Below, piece by piece: positions 33,167 through 42,407 of a stretch of DNA of 64,000 nucleotides (position 1 is the stretch's first letter; the number at the start of each line of letters is the position of its first letter). Location of the stretch: contig NZ_VEXQ01000011.1 of the NCBI RefSeq assembly GCF_006376615.1, forward strand, positions 1 through 64,000, read 5' to 3'. The translations under genes were made by a program, and so were the position numbers. Origin of the DNA: Buttiauxella sp. B2. Its GTDB lineage: Bacteria; Pseudomonadota; Gammaproteobacteria; Enterobacterales; Enterobacteriaceae. The notes below the pieces were generated by a model that saw only the letters and a list, made by a program, of their open reading frames with translations, made no database searches and was not told the origin of the DNA.

Positions 33167-34654
33167 TTACAACGTGACGCCGCTTTTAAAGATGGCTAAC
33201 TCGCGGAAATCATTACGTTCGTTGCAGGTTTTCTTGCCGTTAGCGAAATCAACAATGGTGTCGATAAACTCTGTCAGCAGTGTGTTCATGTCGCTACCAT
33301 GCAGCAGTTTGCCTGCGTCAAAATCAATCCAGTGTGGCTTTTTGGTCGCCAGCTCACTATTGGTTGCGATTTTAACTGTCGGCACAAAACCGCCGTATGG
33401 CGTGCCGCGGCCAGTGCTGAACAGCACCATATGGCAGCCTGCTCCAGCCAGCGCACTGGTGGCAACAGCATCGTTACCTGGCGCGCTTAACAGATTCAGG
33501 CCAGGCGTTTTCAGGCGCTCGCCATAACGCAGCACATCGACCACCTCACTCTCACCGGCTTTTTGCGTACAGCCGAGGGATTTTTCTTCAAGCGTGGTGA
33601 TACCGCCAGCCTTGTTCCCTGGTGATGGGTTTTCGTAAATCGGCTGATTGTGTTCAATGAAGTACTGTTTGAAGTCGTTCACCATGGTGACCGTTTTTTC
33701 AAACGTGGCTTCGTCTCGGCAGTGGCTCATCAGAATGCGTTCAGCGCCAAACATTTCTGGGACTTCGGTCAGTACAGTCGTACCGCCATTTGCCACCATA
33801 TAGTCTGAGAAACGACCCAGCATTGGGTTAGCCGTAATACCGGACAAACCATCTGAGCCGCCGCACTCAAGGCCGAATTTCAGCTCGCTGAGTTTGCCCG
33901 GCTCACGCTTGTCGTGGCGCATCACTTCATAAAGCTCTTGCAGTTGCTCAAGCCCGGCTTCTACTTCATCGTCTTGCTGCTGGCAAACCATGAATTGCAC
34001 GCGAGACGCATCGTATTCACCCAGCGTTTCGCGGAAGGCGCTCACCTGGTTGTTTTCACAACCCAGGCCAATCACCAGTACTGCACCCGCGTTTGGGTGA
34101 TGCACCATGTTTTGCAGCATGGTGCGGGTGTTAACGTGGTCTTCACCCAGTTGTGAACAACCGAACGGGTGGCTGAAAAGGAATACGCCGTCGATATCTT
34201 CGGCGTCGTTGTTCTGTTTCAGGAAACGGTTCTGAATCTGACGCGCGATGCCGTTTACACAGCCTACAGTTGGCAGGATCCACAACTCGTTACGCACACC
34301 CACCGTTCCGTTATCACGACGATAAACGCTTACTTCGCGGTCTGCAGCCTGCTTAGCCAAAGACTGGAAATCAGGTTGATAGCGATACTCGTCCAAATCG
34401 CTCAGATTGGTACGCGCGTTGTGTGAATGAATGTGCTCACCGGCTTCAATCGTTGCCAAAGCGTGGCCAATTGGCAAACCGTATTTAACGACATTTTCAC
34501 CTTGCGCAATGGTGGTAAGCGCAAATTTATGGCCACGTAGCACCGGTTGGCGCAAAGCAATTTCTGCACCGTCAACGGTAACGATTTCACTTTCGGCCAG
34601 GTCCACTAACGCAACAGCGACGTTATCTTGCGTATGGATCTTGATGTATTGCAT
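33167..34654 (-). CDS. uxaA: Altronate dehydratase UxaA
   Basis: A 495-residue enzyme, the same length as E. coli UxaA. It dehydrates D-altronate to 2-keto-3-deoxygluconate in galacturonate breakdown. The N-terminal SAF-like domain (about 1-90) is followed by the catalytic domain with conserved metal-site segments FGLECGGSDGLSGITANP, NPSPGNKAGGITTLEEKSLG and [10 protein letters not shown]. GarD in the same window is a homologue with the same motifs. It lies 18 bases after uxaC in one minus-strand operon. Confidence 0.97.
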   Translation of the reverse strand: MQYIKIHTQDNVAVALVDLAESEIVTVDGAEIALRQPVLRGHKFALTTIAQGENVVKYGLPIGHALATIEAGEHIHSHNARTNLSDLDEYRYQPDFQSLAKQAADREVSVYRRDNGTVGVRNELWILPTVGCVNGIARQIQNRFLKQNNDAEDIDGVFLFSHPFGCSQLGEDHVNTRTMLQNMVHHPNAGAVLVIGLGCENNQVSAFRETLGEYDASRVQFMVCQQQDDEVEAGLEQLQELYEVMRHDKREPGKLSELKFGLECGGSDGLSGITANPMLGRFSDYMVANGGTTVLTEVPEMFGAERILMSHCRDEATFEKTVTMVNDFKQYFIEHNQPIYENPSPGNKAGGITTLEEKSLGCTQKAGESEVVDVLRYGERLKTPGLNLLSAPGNDAVATSALAGAGCHMVLFSTGRGTPYGGFVPTVKIATNSELATKKPHWIDFDAGKLLHGSDMNTLLTEFIDTIVDFANGKKTCNERNDFRELAIFKSGVTL

Positions 34655-34672
34655 ATCAACCTCAGAGCCTGA

Positions 34673-36082
34673 TTAGTTCAGTTCAATGCCAAAGTAGTCT
34701 CGGGCGTTGTTAAAGCAGATGTTTTCCACCATTTTGCCCAGCAACTGGATATCTGCCGGTGCTTCGCCCGCTTCAACCCAACGGCCAATCATCTGGCACA
34801 GGATACGGCGGAAATATTCGTGGCGGGTGTATGACAGGAAGCTACGGCTGTCAGTCAGCATCCCGACGAAACGGCTCAGTAGACCAAGCTGTGCGAGCTG
34901 CGTCATTTGACGCTCCATGCCATCTTTCTGATCGTTGAACCACCAACCGGAACCAAACTGCATCTTGCCTGGCATACCTTCGCCCTGGAAGTTGCCAATC
35001 ATGGTGCCCAACACTTCGTTATCGCGCGGGTTCAGACAGTACAGGATAGTTTTTGGCAGTTCGTTGTTTTCGTTTTGCTTGCTAAGCAGGCGAGAAAGTT
35101 CTTCAGCCATTGGACGGTCGTTGATGGAGTCAAAGCCCACATCAGGCCCCAGCAGTTTGAACTGGCGCAGGTTGTTATTACGCAGCGCACCAATGTGGTA
35201 CTGCTGAACCCAACCGCGACGGGTATATTCCGCAGCCAGCCAAACCAGAACAGCAGTTTTGAACTGTGCAACTTCGTGCTCGCTTGGCGTAGAACCTGAA
35301 AGACGACGAGCCAGAATGCCGTCCAGAGTCGCTTCGTCTGCTTCGGCAAACAAAACAACGTCTAATGCGTGGTCGGAAACTTTACAGCCGTGTTCTGCGA
35401 AGTGGTCCAGGCGCTTGCTCAGTGCAGTTTGCAGATCACTGAAACGACGGATGTCGGTATCGGAAACTTCTGCCAGTTTGCCCATGTACTCAGCAAAGGT
35501 AGCTTGTTCAATGTTAAACGCTTTATCCGGGCGCCAGCTAGGCAGCACTTTGGTTTCAAAACCGTCGAGTGCGATTTGGCGGTGGAAACGCAGATCGTCG
35601 ATAGGGTCATCAGTCGTGCCGACCATTTTCACGTTCATCTGCTTCATGATGCCACGTGCGGAGAAGCTATCCTGAGTCAGCAACTCATTACATTCGTCCC
35701 AGATTTCATCAGCAGTTGTAGGAGATAACAGTTTGCCAGTGATGCCGAACGGCCGACGCAGTTCGAGGTGAGTCCAGTGATATAGAGGGTTACCGATGGT
35801 GTGCGGAACCGTCGCGGCCCAAGCATCGAATTTCTCACGGTCAGTCGCATCGCCAGTACACAAGCGCTCTTCCACCCCGTTTGCGCGCATACCACGCCAC
35901 TTGTAGTGATCACCTTTTAACCAGATGTCATACAGGTTTTTAAAACGATAGTCTTCAGCAACTTGCTGCGGTGGTAAATGGCAGTGATAGTCAAAAATAG
36001 GCTGATCGGCTGCAAACTCATGATACAAGCGGCGGGCAAATTCGGTGTCCAGGAGAAAATCTTCAGTCATAAACTGGGCCAT
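34673..36082 (-). CDS. uxaC: Uronate isomerase UxaC
   Basis: A 469-residue amidohydrolase-superfamily enzyme (E. coli 470) that isomerises D-galacturonate to D-tagaturonate and glucuronate to fructuronate. The metal-binding HCHLPPQQ motif is near residue 33. Long stretches such as [23 protein letters not shown] and [16 protein letters not shown] are almost as in E. coli. I chose the ATG at 36082 (MAQFMTEDF) with AGAGGAA upstream, in agreement with the family. It is the first gene of uxaCA, divergent from exuT. Confidence 0.97.
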   Translation of the reverse strand: MAQFMTEDFLLDTEFARRLYHEFAADQPIFDYHCHLPPQQVAEDYRFKNLYDIWLKGDHYKWRGMRANGVEERLCTGDATDREKFDAWAATVPHTIGNPLYHWTHLELRRPFGITGKLLSPTTADEIWDECNELLTQDSFSARGIMKQMNVKMVGTTDDPIDDLRFHRQIALDGFETKVLPSWRPDKAFNIEQATFAEYMGKLAEVSDTDIRRFSDLQTALSKRLDHFAEHGCKVSDHALDVVLFAEADEATLDGILARRLSGSTPSEHEVAQFKTAVLVWLAAEYTRRGWVQQYHIGALRNNNLRQFKLLGPDVGFDSINDRPMAEELSRLLSKQNENNELPKTILYCLNPRDNEVLGTMIGNFQGEGMPGKMQFGSGWWFNDQKDGMERQMTQLAQLGLLSRFVGMLTDSRSFLSYTRHEYFRRILCQMIGRWVEAGEAPADIQLLGKMVENICFNNARDYFGIELN

Positions 36083-36562
36083 TGTAGGGTTCCTCTGTTC
36101 ATAGCAGTTCGATGCTTGCGCATAATGCAAACAAAGTTATCACACCAATTTCTTGAGACCGAGTGGATTTTTGAGGTATTCATCACAAAAACCACACTTT
36201 TATTGTTAATACTCTGTTTAAAACGAACCCGTATCCCGCGCCAGTTCTGGTCTGCAAGCCCCTACCCCCTTGGAGTGAGCTGATCAACACTTTTGTGATA
36301 TCACTCAACTTTTAAAGCTGTATGACAAGTTATCTTTCTGCCGTCGCAATGCATAAGTAACGGAAATACTTCAGACGCTGATATCACGAACAGCGCAACA
36401 CGGTACGGAAACCGGAATTGCCGCAGGCAGTTTTTTTATATGGCAAGGTACGGGTCGTACCGGGTGATAACCCCCGGATATGAACCCTCTAAATAGAACA
36501 GACGATCGGGCAGCAATGTCGGACGTGCAACCGCATGACATGCGGTTGATTATTAAGACGGG
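36083..36562. promoter_or_regulatory. uxaCA / exuT divergent control region
   Basis: No gene lies in these 480 bases. Reading minus, AAATTGGTGTGATAAC (36136-36151) resembles the ExuR/UxuR operator (AATTGGTATACCAATT type). GTGATATCAC at 36294-36303 is a perfect 10-base palindrome near the exuT side, possibly part of a CRP or ExuR site. The E. coli counterpart is controlled by ExuR and cAMP-CRP. Confidence 0.55.
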
Positions 36563-37870
36563 ATGAACTTCAAAATGCGAAAGATTCAAGGCTTGCGCTG
36601 GTACATGATTGCCCTGGTAACCATGGGCACCATACTGGGTTATCTGACACGTAATACTATTGCGGCGGCTGCACCAACATTGATGCAAGAGCTGCATATT
36701 TCCACTCAGCAATATTCCTACATCATCGCCGCCTATTCAGCTTGCTACACCATCATGCAACCTGTTGCCGGTTATGTACTTGATGTGCTGGGCACGAAAG
36801 TTGGCTACGCATTCTTTGCTGTCGCATGGGCAATTTTCTGCGGTGCAACTGCACTGGCGGGAAGCTGGGGTGGCCTGGCAATCGCTCGTGGTGCCGTGGG
36901 TGCTGCTGAAGCTGCCATGATCCCTGCCGGCTTGAAAGCCAGTAGCGAATGGTTCCCGGCTAAAGAGCGTTCTATTGCTGTTGGCTACTTCAACGTTGGC
37001 TCATCTATCGGCGGCATGATTGCTCCACCATTAGTGGTTTGGGCGATTGTCATGCACAGCTGGCAGATGGCGTTCATCATCTCCGGTGTTCTGAGCTTTG
37101 CCTGGGCAATGGCATGGCTGATTTTCTACAAACACCCACGCGACCAGAAACACCTGTCAGAAGAAGAACGTGAATATATTATTGGTGGTCAGGAAGCGCA
37201 GCACCAGACCAACAACAGCAAAAAAATGAGTGCCTGGAAAATCTTACAAAACCGTCAATTCTGGGGTATCGCTCTGCCACGTTTCCTTGCAGAACCGGCC
37301 TGGGGTACTTTCAACGCCTGGATTCCACTGTTCATGTTTAAAGCATATGGCTTTGATCTGAAACACATTGCGATGTTTGCCTGGATGCCAATGCTGTTTG
37401 CTGACCTGGGTTGTATCGTTGGCGGCTACCTGCCACCTTTCTTCCAGCGCGTATTCGGCGTGAACCTGATTGTTTCTCGTAAACTGGTTGTGACCATGGG
37501 TGCGATTCTGATGATTGCTCCCGGGACTATCGGTCTGTTCACTAGCCCATACGTTGCAATCGCCCTGCTGTGTGTTGGTGGTTTCGCTCACCAGTCGCTG
37601 TCTGGCGCACTGATCACCCTGTCTTCTGATGTGTTTGGTCGTAACGAAGTAGCAACAGCAAACGGTCTGACCGGTATGGCCGCCTGGACCGCAAGTACCC
37701 TGTTTGCTCTGGTTGTTGGTGCGTTGGCCGATACCCTTGGCTTCAGCCCGCTGTTCGCCGCTCTGGCAGTATTCGATATCCTCGGTGCTATCGTTATCTG
37801 GACTGTGCTGCAAAACAAACCTATCAGTGAGTTAAATGACTCGCAAAAATCGAAACAAGCATTAGCCTAA
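36563..37870 (+). CDS. exuT: Hexuronate transporter ExuT
   Basis: A 435-residue major-facilitator protein of the anion:cation symporter group, matching E. coli ExuT, the importer of galacturonate and glucuronate. Twelve helices are expected; conserved segments include GYLTRNTIAAAAPTLM, AEAAMIPAGLKASSEWFPAKERS and ALPRFLAEPAWGTFNAWIPLFM. The annotated E. coli start corresponds to the ATG at 36575 (MRKIQG). The ATG at 36563 has slightly better upstream purines, so the start is uncertain by four codons. Confidence 0.96.
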   Translation: MNFKMRKIQGLRWYMIALVTMGTILGYLTRNTIAAAAPTLMQELHISTQQYSYIIAAYSACYTIMQPVAGYVLDVLGTKVGYAFFAVAWAIFCGATALAGSWGGLAIARGAVGAAEAAMIPAGLKASSEWFPAKERSIAVGYFNVGSSIGGMIAPPLVVWAIVMHSWQMAFIISGVLSFAWAMAWLIFYKHPRDQKHLSEEEREYIIGGQEAQHQTNNSKKMSAWKILQNRQFWGIALPRFLAEPAWGTFNAWIPLFMFKAYGFDLKHIAMFAWMPMLFADLGCIVGGYLPPFFQRVFGVNLIVSRKLVVTMGAILMIAPGTIGLFTSPYVAIALLCVGGFAHQSLSGALITLSSDVFGRNEVATANGLTGMAAWTASTLFALVVGALADTLGFSPLFAALAVFDILGAIVIWTVLQNKPISELNDSQKSKQALA

Positions 37871-37892
37871 TCGGTGTCTCAATTTGCATACA

Positions 37893-37917
37893 AAGCCGCC
37901 GTACAGGCGGCTTTTGT
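37893..37917 (+). terminator. exuT terminator
   Basis: AAGCCGCC-GTAC-AGGCGGCTT hairpin followed by TTG. It starts 22 bases after the exuT stop. Confidence 0.9.
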
Positions 37918-37944
37918 GTATCTGGGATGTGGAGCCTAACTTTG

Positions 37945-37964
37945 AAAAGTGGTATAACAAATAA
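37945..37964 (+). promoter_or_regulatory. Candidate ExuR operator in the exuR promoter
   Basis: AAAAGTGGTATAACAAATAA resembles the ExuR/UxuR consensus with its central GGTATA. It lies 33 bases before the exuR start, so autoregulation is likely, as in E. coli. Confidence 0.6.
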
Positions 37965-37996
37965 GGTTACCCGCAGGGTCTTTCCCGGAGCTACAG

Positions 37997-38773
37997 ATGG
38001 AAATTATGGAACCACGTCGTCTTTATCAGCAATTGGCCGCTGAACTTAAACAACGCATCGAAAACGGTGTTTATCTGGTCGGGGAAAAACTCCCGGCTGA
38101 GCGCTTTATTGCTGAAGAAAAGAACGTGAGCCGCACTGTGGTTCGTGAAGCGATTATCATGCTGGAAGTGGAAGGCTACGTCGAAGTCCGCAAGGGTTCC
38201 GGCATCCACGTTATGTCTAATCAGGCAAAATATACCAATATTCCTGATGAGCGGTTTGAGTTCGCAAGCTTTGGGCCATTTGAACTGTTGCAAGCTCGCC
38301 AGTTGATTGAAAGTAATATTGCTGAATTTGCGGCAACTCAGGTCACCAAACAAGATATCGTCAAGCTTATGGAAATTCAGGAAATGGCGCGTAATGAGCA
38401 TAATTTCCAGGATTCAGAATGGGACCTTCATTTTCACACTCAGGTTGCGCTGGCCTCTCAGAATAGTGCCCTCGCCGCGATTGTAGAAAAAATGTGGAGC
38501 CAACGTATCCACAACCCGTACTGGAAAAAACTCCACGAACATATTGATAAGCGCACCGCTGACAACTGGTGTGATGATCATGACCAGATTCTTAAAGCAC
38601 TGATTCGTAAAGACCCACATGCTGCTAAACTGGCGATGTGGCAACATCTGGAAAACACCAAACAGATGCTGTTTGATGCAACCAGCGATGATTTCGAATT
38701 TAATGCCGATCGCTACTTATTTGCTGATAATCCTGTTATTCATCTCGACACAGCCGCAAACGGTCAAAAATAG
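37997..38773 (+). CDS. exuR: Hexuronate repressor ExuR (GntR/FadR family)
   Basis: A 258-residue regulator, the same length as E. coli ExuR, which represses uxaCA, uxuAB and exuT until galacturonate is present. The N-terminal winged helix ([35 protein letters not shown]) is followed by an FCD domain ([28 protein letters not shown]). It lies directly after exuT with its own promoter region. A few residues near 80 differ from E. coli. Confidence 0.97.
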   Translation: MEIMEPRRLYQQLAAELKQRIENGVYLVGEKLPAERFIAEEKNVSRTVVREAIIMLEVEGYVEVRKGSGIHVMSNQAKYTNIPDERFEFASFGPFELLQARQLIESNIAEFAATQVTKQDIVKLMEIQEMARNEHNFQDSEWDLHFHTQVALASQNSALAAIVEKMWSQRIHNPYWKKLHEHIDKRTADNWCDDHDQILKALIRKDPHAAKLAMWQHLENTKQMLFDATSDDFEFNADRYLFADNPVIHLDTAANGQK

Positions 38774-39101
38774 CCATTTCCTCGCGCGAGGGTAAGCAAA
38801 CCAACCAATAGTGTCAGCGTTTGTAAATACCCTCGCCAGCCCCTCTGCTAGTCAGCAAAATCAGCCCTCAACAAAGCACAAATACTGTGACGCATACGGC
38901 AGAGCTTTGTTACAATTAGATGCAATTTCTCCGTCGGTGTTAGCTTTGCTTCCACCAACCTGGCCCGCATTCACATGGAGTTGTGACACGACCAGGTAAC
39001 AAGCGGTGGATTACAATCGGCAACAACACACACATAACAATGCCGTGCTCTACCAATCTGACTTTGATCAGCGGTCTTAACCGATGTGCCAGGAACACTG
39101 A
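38774..39101. other. exuR-yqjA intergenic region
   Basis: 328 bases without a recognised gene. It must contain the yqjA promoter; in E. coli this region is under CpxR control, but I do not see a clear CpxR box pair. No obvious terminator hairpin for exuR is visible. Confidence 0.5.
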
Positions 39102-39764
39102 ATGGAACTTTTCACGCAACTGTTGAACGCTCTCTGGAGCCAGGATTTTGAAACACTCGCCAATCCAGGAATGATTGGCATGCTTTACTTCGTGTTATTC
39201 ATGATTTTATTCCTTGAAAACGGCCTACTGCCAGCAGCTTTCCTGCCAGGCGATAGTTTGTTGGTTTTAGTCGGCGTGCTGATTGCTAAAGGAGCAATGG
39301 GTTTTCCGGAAACACTTCTTCTGTTAACAACAGCTGCGAGCCTGGGTTGTTGGCTCAGTTATATTCAAGGGCGCTGGCTTGGAAACACGCGAATCGTGCA
39401 GAACTGGCTATCGCATCTTCCCGCACATTATCACCAGCGCGCGCACAACCTGTTCCATAAACATGGCCTGTCTGCATTACTGATTGGTCGCTTTATTGCT
39501 TTTGTTCGAACCTTGTTACCAACTATTGCTGGTTTGTCTGGTCTGAACAATGCGCGCTTCCAGTTCTTCAACTGGATGAGCGGCCTGTTATGGGTACTGA
39601 TCCTCACCTCGCTAGGATACCTGCTCGGCAAAACGCCGGTGTTCCTGAAATATGAAGATGCATTGATGTCCTGCCTGATGCTATTACCTGTCGTGTTACT
39701 GGTATTTGGCCTGATCGGTTCGTTGATTGTGCTTTGGCGTAAAAAATACGGAAATCGCAGTTAA
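39102..39764 (+). CDS. yqjA: DedA-family membrane transporter YqjA
   Basis: A 220-residue inner-membrane protein (E. coli 220) needed for growth at alkaline pH and for cell-envelope homeostasis. DedA signatures: [18 protein letters not shown] with the conserved acidic residues, and [20 protein letters not shown] with the essential arginines. Recent work links the family to undecaprenyl-phosphate recycling. The gene is followed after 11 bases by mzrA, as in E. coli, so the two are cotranscribed. Confidence 0.96.
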   Translation: MELFTQLLNALWSQDFETLANPGMIGMLYFVLFMILFLENGLLPAAFLPGDSLLVLVGVLIAKGAMGFPETLLLLTTAASLGCWLSYIQGRWLGNTRIVQNWLSHLPAHYHQRAHNLFHKHGLSALLIGRFIAFVRTLLPTIAGLSGLNNARFQFFNWMSGLLWVLILTSLGYLLGKTPVFLKYEDALMSCLMLLPVVLLVFGLIGSLIVLWRKKYGNRS

Positions 39765-39775
39765 GAGGGATGACG

Positions 39776-40153
39776 ATGAAACCACATTTTTTCCGTGGCC
39801 TGAGGGCTACGATGCTGATAGGCGCCATTGTGCTGGCCGCCATCCTGATATGGTCAGGGATGCAAAGCACAGAATCCACGCTGGAAATACGCACCAGCCA
39901 GCAAGGCATTAGCATGCCAGATGGTTTTTCTGTCTGGCACCATCTTGACGCCAATGGCATTCGCTTTAAAAGCATTACCCCGGACAACAACACGTTGCTT
40001 ATCAAGTTTGACTCTATTGCGCAAAGTGAAGCGGCCAAAGAAGTGCTTTATAAAACGCTGCCGCATGGTTACGTGATTGCTCAACAAGAAGAAGATATCA
40101 GCGCCGGCAACTGGCTTACGCGTGTGCTCAACGAAAATATCCGCATCGGTTAA
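39776..40153 (+). CDS. mzrA: EnvZ/OmpR modulator MzrA
   Basis: A 125-residue protein with one N-terminal membrane helix (ATMLIGAIVLAAILIWSG) and a periplasmic domain. E. coli MzrA (YqjB, 127 residues) binds EnvZ and links the Cpx response to OmpR. The N-terminal cytoplasmic segment is diverged. The ATG at 39776 is 6-7 bases after AAGAGGG; the ATG at 39770 is too close to that site to be good. Confidence 0.9.
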   Translation: MKPHFFRGLRATMLIGAIVLAAILIWSGMQSTESTLEIRTSQQGISMPDGFSVWHHLDANGIRFKSITPDNNTLLIKFDSIAQSEAAKEVLYKTLPHGYVIAQQEEDISAGNWLTRVLNENIRIG

Positions 40154-40323
40154 CCCTTTCCTGAAATCCTAATTTGTTAACAATGGATTGGGTTTTTACT
40201 CAATTTCTGACTATGCTTGTTCTGACCTAAATCGCTATAAATCAGTATTTTCGTTAAGTTTCTGGATTCTATGTGTGTTTAACCTTGCGGCTTAACGTAC
40301 ATTCACAATGGAAGGTTTTTATC

Positions 40324-40692
40324 ATGAACTATCGTACCGTATTGGCTATCGCCTTGTTATCCCTGACATCTGCAGCACATGCGAGCTCGCTGTGCAGCGA
40401 AAAAGAGCAGGATATTCAGCGAGAAATTGGCTATGCGGAGAAACACCAGAACAAAAGTCGTGTTGATGGGCTTAACAAAGCGTTGAAAGAAGTTCGCGCC
40501 AATTGCACCGACAGCAGTTTACGTGCGGATCACCAGAAGAAAATTAACGAACAAAAAGCTGAAATCGCCGAACGCAAAGCAGATCTTAAAGAAGCGCGCG
40601 AAAAAGGCGACGCTGACAAAATTTCGAAGCGGGAGCAGAAACTGTCTGAAGCTGAACATGAGCTGAAAACTTTGCAGGCCCGTGATTATTAA
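40324..40692 (+). CDS. yqjC: Periplasmic DUF1090 protein YqjC
   Basis: A 122-residue protein (E. coli 122) with a signal peptide ending at AHAS (about residue 21) and a highly charged helical mature part. It has two conserved cysteines (SLCSEKEQD, RANCTDS), and the helical charge pattern suggests a coiled coil. Function unknown. The ATG at 40324 has GGAAGG upstream; the frame upstream to 40273 is not supported. It starts the yqjCDEK group. Confidence 0.93.
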   Translation: MNYRTVLAIALLSLTSAAHASSLCSEKEQDIQREIGYAEKHQNKSRVDGLNKALKEVRANCTDSSLRADHQKKINEQKAEIAERKADLKEAREKGDADKISKREQKLSEAEHELKTLQARDY

Positions 40693-40727
40693 GTTTAAGG
40701 ATCAACCTCGAACACCTGGAGAGAACC

Positions 40728-41033
40728 ATGTCAAAAGATACTACATCAGAACATTTGCGCGCTGAGTTGAAATCCCTGGCAGATACCCTTGAAGAGGTGC
40801 TGAGCGCATCGACGGACAAGTCCAAATCCGAATTGGAAAGACTGCGTGGCAAAGCGGAAAAAGCACTGAAAGAAAGCCGCATACGTCTGGGAGATACTAG
40901 CGACATTATTGCCAAACAGACGCGCGAAGCTGCAGCAAAAGCTGACGACTATGTCCGTGAAAATCCGTGGACTGGCGTTGGTATTGGGGCGGCGATTGGC
41001 GTCGTACTCGGTGTCCTGCTCACTCGTCGTTAA
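40728..41033 (+). CDS. yqjD: Membrane-anchored ribosome-binding protein YqjD
   Basis: A 101-residue ElaB/YqjD/YgaM-family protein. A long charged amphipathic helix is followed by the DUF883 end motif RENPWTGVGIGAAIGVVLGVLLTRR, which is a C-terminal membrane anchor. In E. coli YqjD binds 70S/100S ribosomes at the inner membrane in stationary phase. It lies 35 bases after yqjC and two bases before yqjE. Confidence 0.95.
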   Translation: MSKDTTSEHLRAELKSLADTLEEVLSASTDKSKSELERLRGKAEKALKESRIRLGDTSDIIAKQTREAAAKADDYVRENPWTGVGIGAAIGVVLGVLLTRR

Positions 41034-41035
41034 TT

Positions 41036-41434
41036 ATGCCTGAATCTCATCAAACTCAGGGGCCGGGTAAAAGTGTCCTCGGTATAGGTCAACGTATTGT
41101 CACCATCATCGTTGGGATGGTGGAGACACGTTTACGCCTTGCTGTTGTAGAGTTGGAAGAAGAGAAAGCTCACATCATTCAGCTCTTATTGATGCTTGGA
41201 TTAACCATGCTGTTTGCAGCATTCGGATTAATGAGTCTGATGGTGCTGGTTATCTGGGCAGTCGATCCTCAGTATCGCCTGAATGCCATGATTGCAACGA
41301 CAGTCGTACTGCTGGCACTGGCATTAATCGGTGGTATATGGACACTCCATAAATCCCGGCAGTCCACATTGTTACGCCATACCCGGCGCGAGCTCGACAA
41401 CGATCGTGCGTTGCTTGAAGACAACAAGCCATGA
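41036..41434 (+). CDS. yqjE: Inner-membrane protein YqjE
   Basis: A 132-residue member of the phage-holin-III-like YqjE family (E. coli 134). An amphipathic N terminus is followed by two membrane helices (IIQLLLMLGLTMLFAAFGLM and MIATTVVLLALALIGGIW). The ATG at 41036 follows the yqjD stop by two bases, and its end overlaps the yqjK start by four (ATGA). Function unknown. Confidence 0.93.
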   Translation: MPESHQTQGPGKSVLGIGQRIVTIIVGMVETRLRLAVVELEEEKAHIIQLLLMLGLTMLFAAFGLMSLMVLVIWAVDPQYRLNAMIATTVVLLALALIGGIWTLHKSRQSTLLRHTRRELDNDRALLEDNKP

Positions 41435-41721
41435 GTGACCGTGAGCGCGAACAGCGCAAAGCATTTTTGCTCAGCCAAATTCAACAACAGCGGCTGGATT
41501 TAAGTGCAGGCAGGCGCGATTGGCTTGAAGTGACAGGCACTTATGATAGAGGCTGGAACACGCTAGTGAGCTTACGGCGCTATGCGTTAGCCGCCAGCAG
41601 CGTGATGGCTATCTGGACGGTGCGCCACCCTAGCTTCATGATGCGCTGGGCCAGACGTGGTTTTGGAGCCTGGAGCGCCTGGCGCCTGGTCCGCAACACT
41701 ATTCAACAGCAATCGCGTTAA
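41431..41721 (+). CDS. yqjK: Small protein YqjK
   Basis: A 96-residue basic protein (E. coli YqjK 99) with KAFLLSQIQQQRLDLSAGRRDWLEVT near the start and a moderately hydrophobic middle. It is translationally coupled to yqjE through an ATGA overlap. Function unknown; it belongs to the conserved yqjCDEK stationary-phase group. Confidence 0.92.
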   Translation: MSDREREQRKAFLLSQIQQQRLDLSAGRRDWLEVTGTYDRGWNTLVSLRRYALAASSVMAIWTVRHPSFMMRWARRGFGAWSAWRLVRNTIQQQSR

Positions 41722-41725
41722 TTCT

Positions 41726-41754
41726 AAACGCCGCCTGATTCAGGCGGCGTTTTT
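41726..41754 (+). terminator. yqjCDEK terminator
   Basis: AAACGCCGCCTGA-TTCAGGCGGCGTTT with T run, 5 bases after the yqjK stop. Confidence 0.95.
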
Positions 41755-41930
41755 ATATCCAGCATCACTCAATATATTTGAAGAACATCGACAGTTTTCC
41801 TTGCTAACAATCCTTTAACCTCACGTCTATTATCCTCCCCATCAACCGCAGTTAACGGTAACCACCGGAAATTGCAAAAACAAACATCCCTGGGTTGATA
41901 GCACCCACAAGAGATTCGCTGGAGAGTAAA

Positions 41931-42323
41931 ATGAAAAAATTAGATGATGCTGGTGTACTGTTAGCTCGTGTTTTGATGCCGATTCTGTTCATCGTTGCAG
42001 GCTGGGGCAAAATTAACGGTTATTCCGGCACTCAACAATATATGGAAGCGATGGGCGTTCCAGGGTTCTTACTGCCGTTGACCATTTTGCTTGAGTTCGG
42101 TGGCGGCCTGGCGATTCTGTTCGGTTTCTTCACTCGTACAACAGCGATTATTACTGCAGTGTTTACGATTCTGACTGCGTTTTTGTTCCACGGCGATTTC
42201 AGCCAGGGAATGAACTCCACCATGTTTATGAAGAACTTCACCATTGCAGGTGGTTATCTGTTGCTGGCAACCTTCGGGCCGGGTGCTTACAGCATCGACC
42301 GTGTACTGAATAAAAAGTGGTAA
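41931..42323 (+). CDS. yqjF: DoxX-family membrane protein YqjF
   Basis: A 130-residue protein (E. coli 130) with four membrane helices and the family motifs RVLMPILFIVAGWGKI and LLEFGGGLAILFGF. DoxX relatives act in oxidative or sulfur stress. In E. coli yqjF is known for induction by nitroaromatics such as dinitrotoluene via YhaJ, which is also in this window. The ATG at 41931 has GGAGAG upstream; an earlier in-frame ATG at 41895 is unsupported. Confidence 0.95.
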   Translation: MKKLDDAGVLLARVLMPILFIVAGWGKINGYSGTQQYMEAMGVPGFLLPLTILLEFGGGLAILFGFFTRTTAIITAVFTILTAFLFHGDFSQGMNSTMFMKNFTIAGGYLLLATFGPGAYSIDRVLNKKW

Positions 42324-42345
42324 CAGTTCTATACTGAGTACTGAT

Positions 42346-42378
42346 AAAAGCGAAGGTTAACCCCTTCGCTTTTTTGTT
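42346..42378 (+). terminator. yqjF terminator
   Basis: AAAAGCGAAGG-TTAACC-CCTTCGCTTTT, then T-rich, 22 bases after the yqjF stop. Confidence 0.93.
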
Positions 42379-42407
42379 TTTAAAGGCAACACAAAGAGGA
42401 GTGAAAC

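Noticed and set aside
37244-37813. 189-codon frame antisense to exuT
   Set aside because: It is a shadow of a conserved transporter gene and has no start context of its own.
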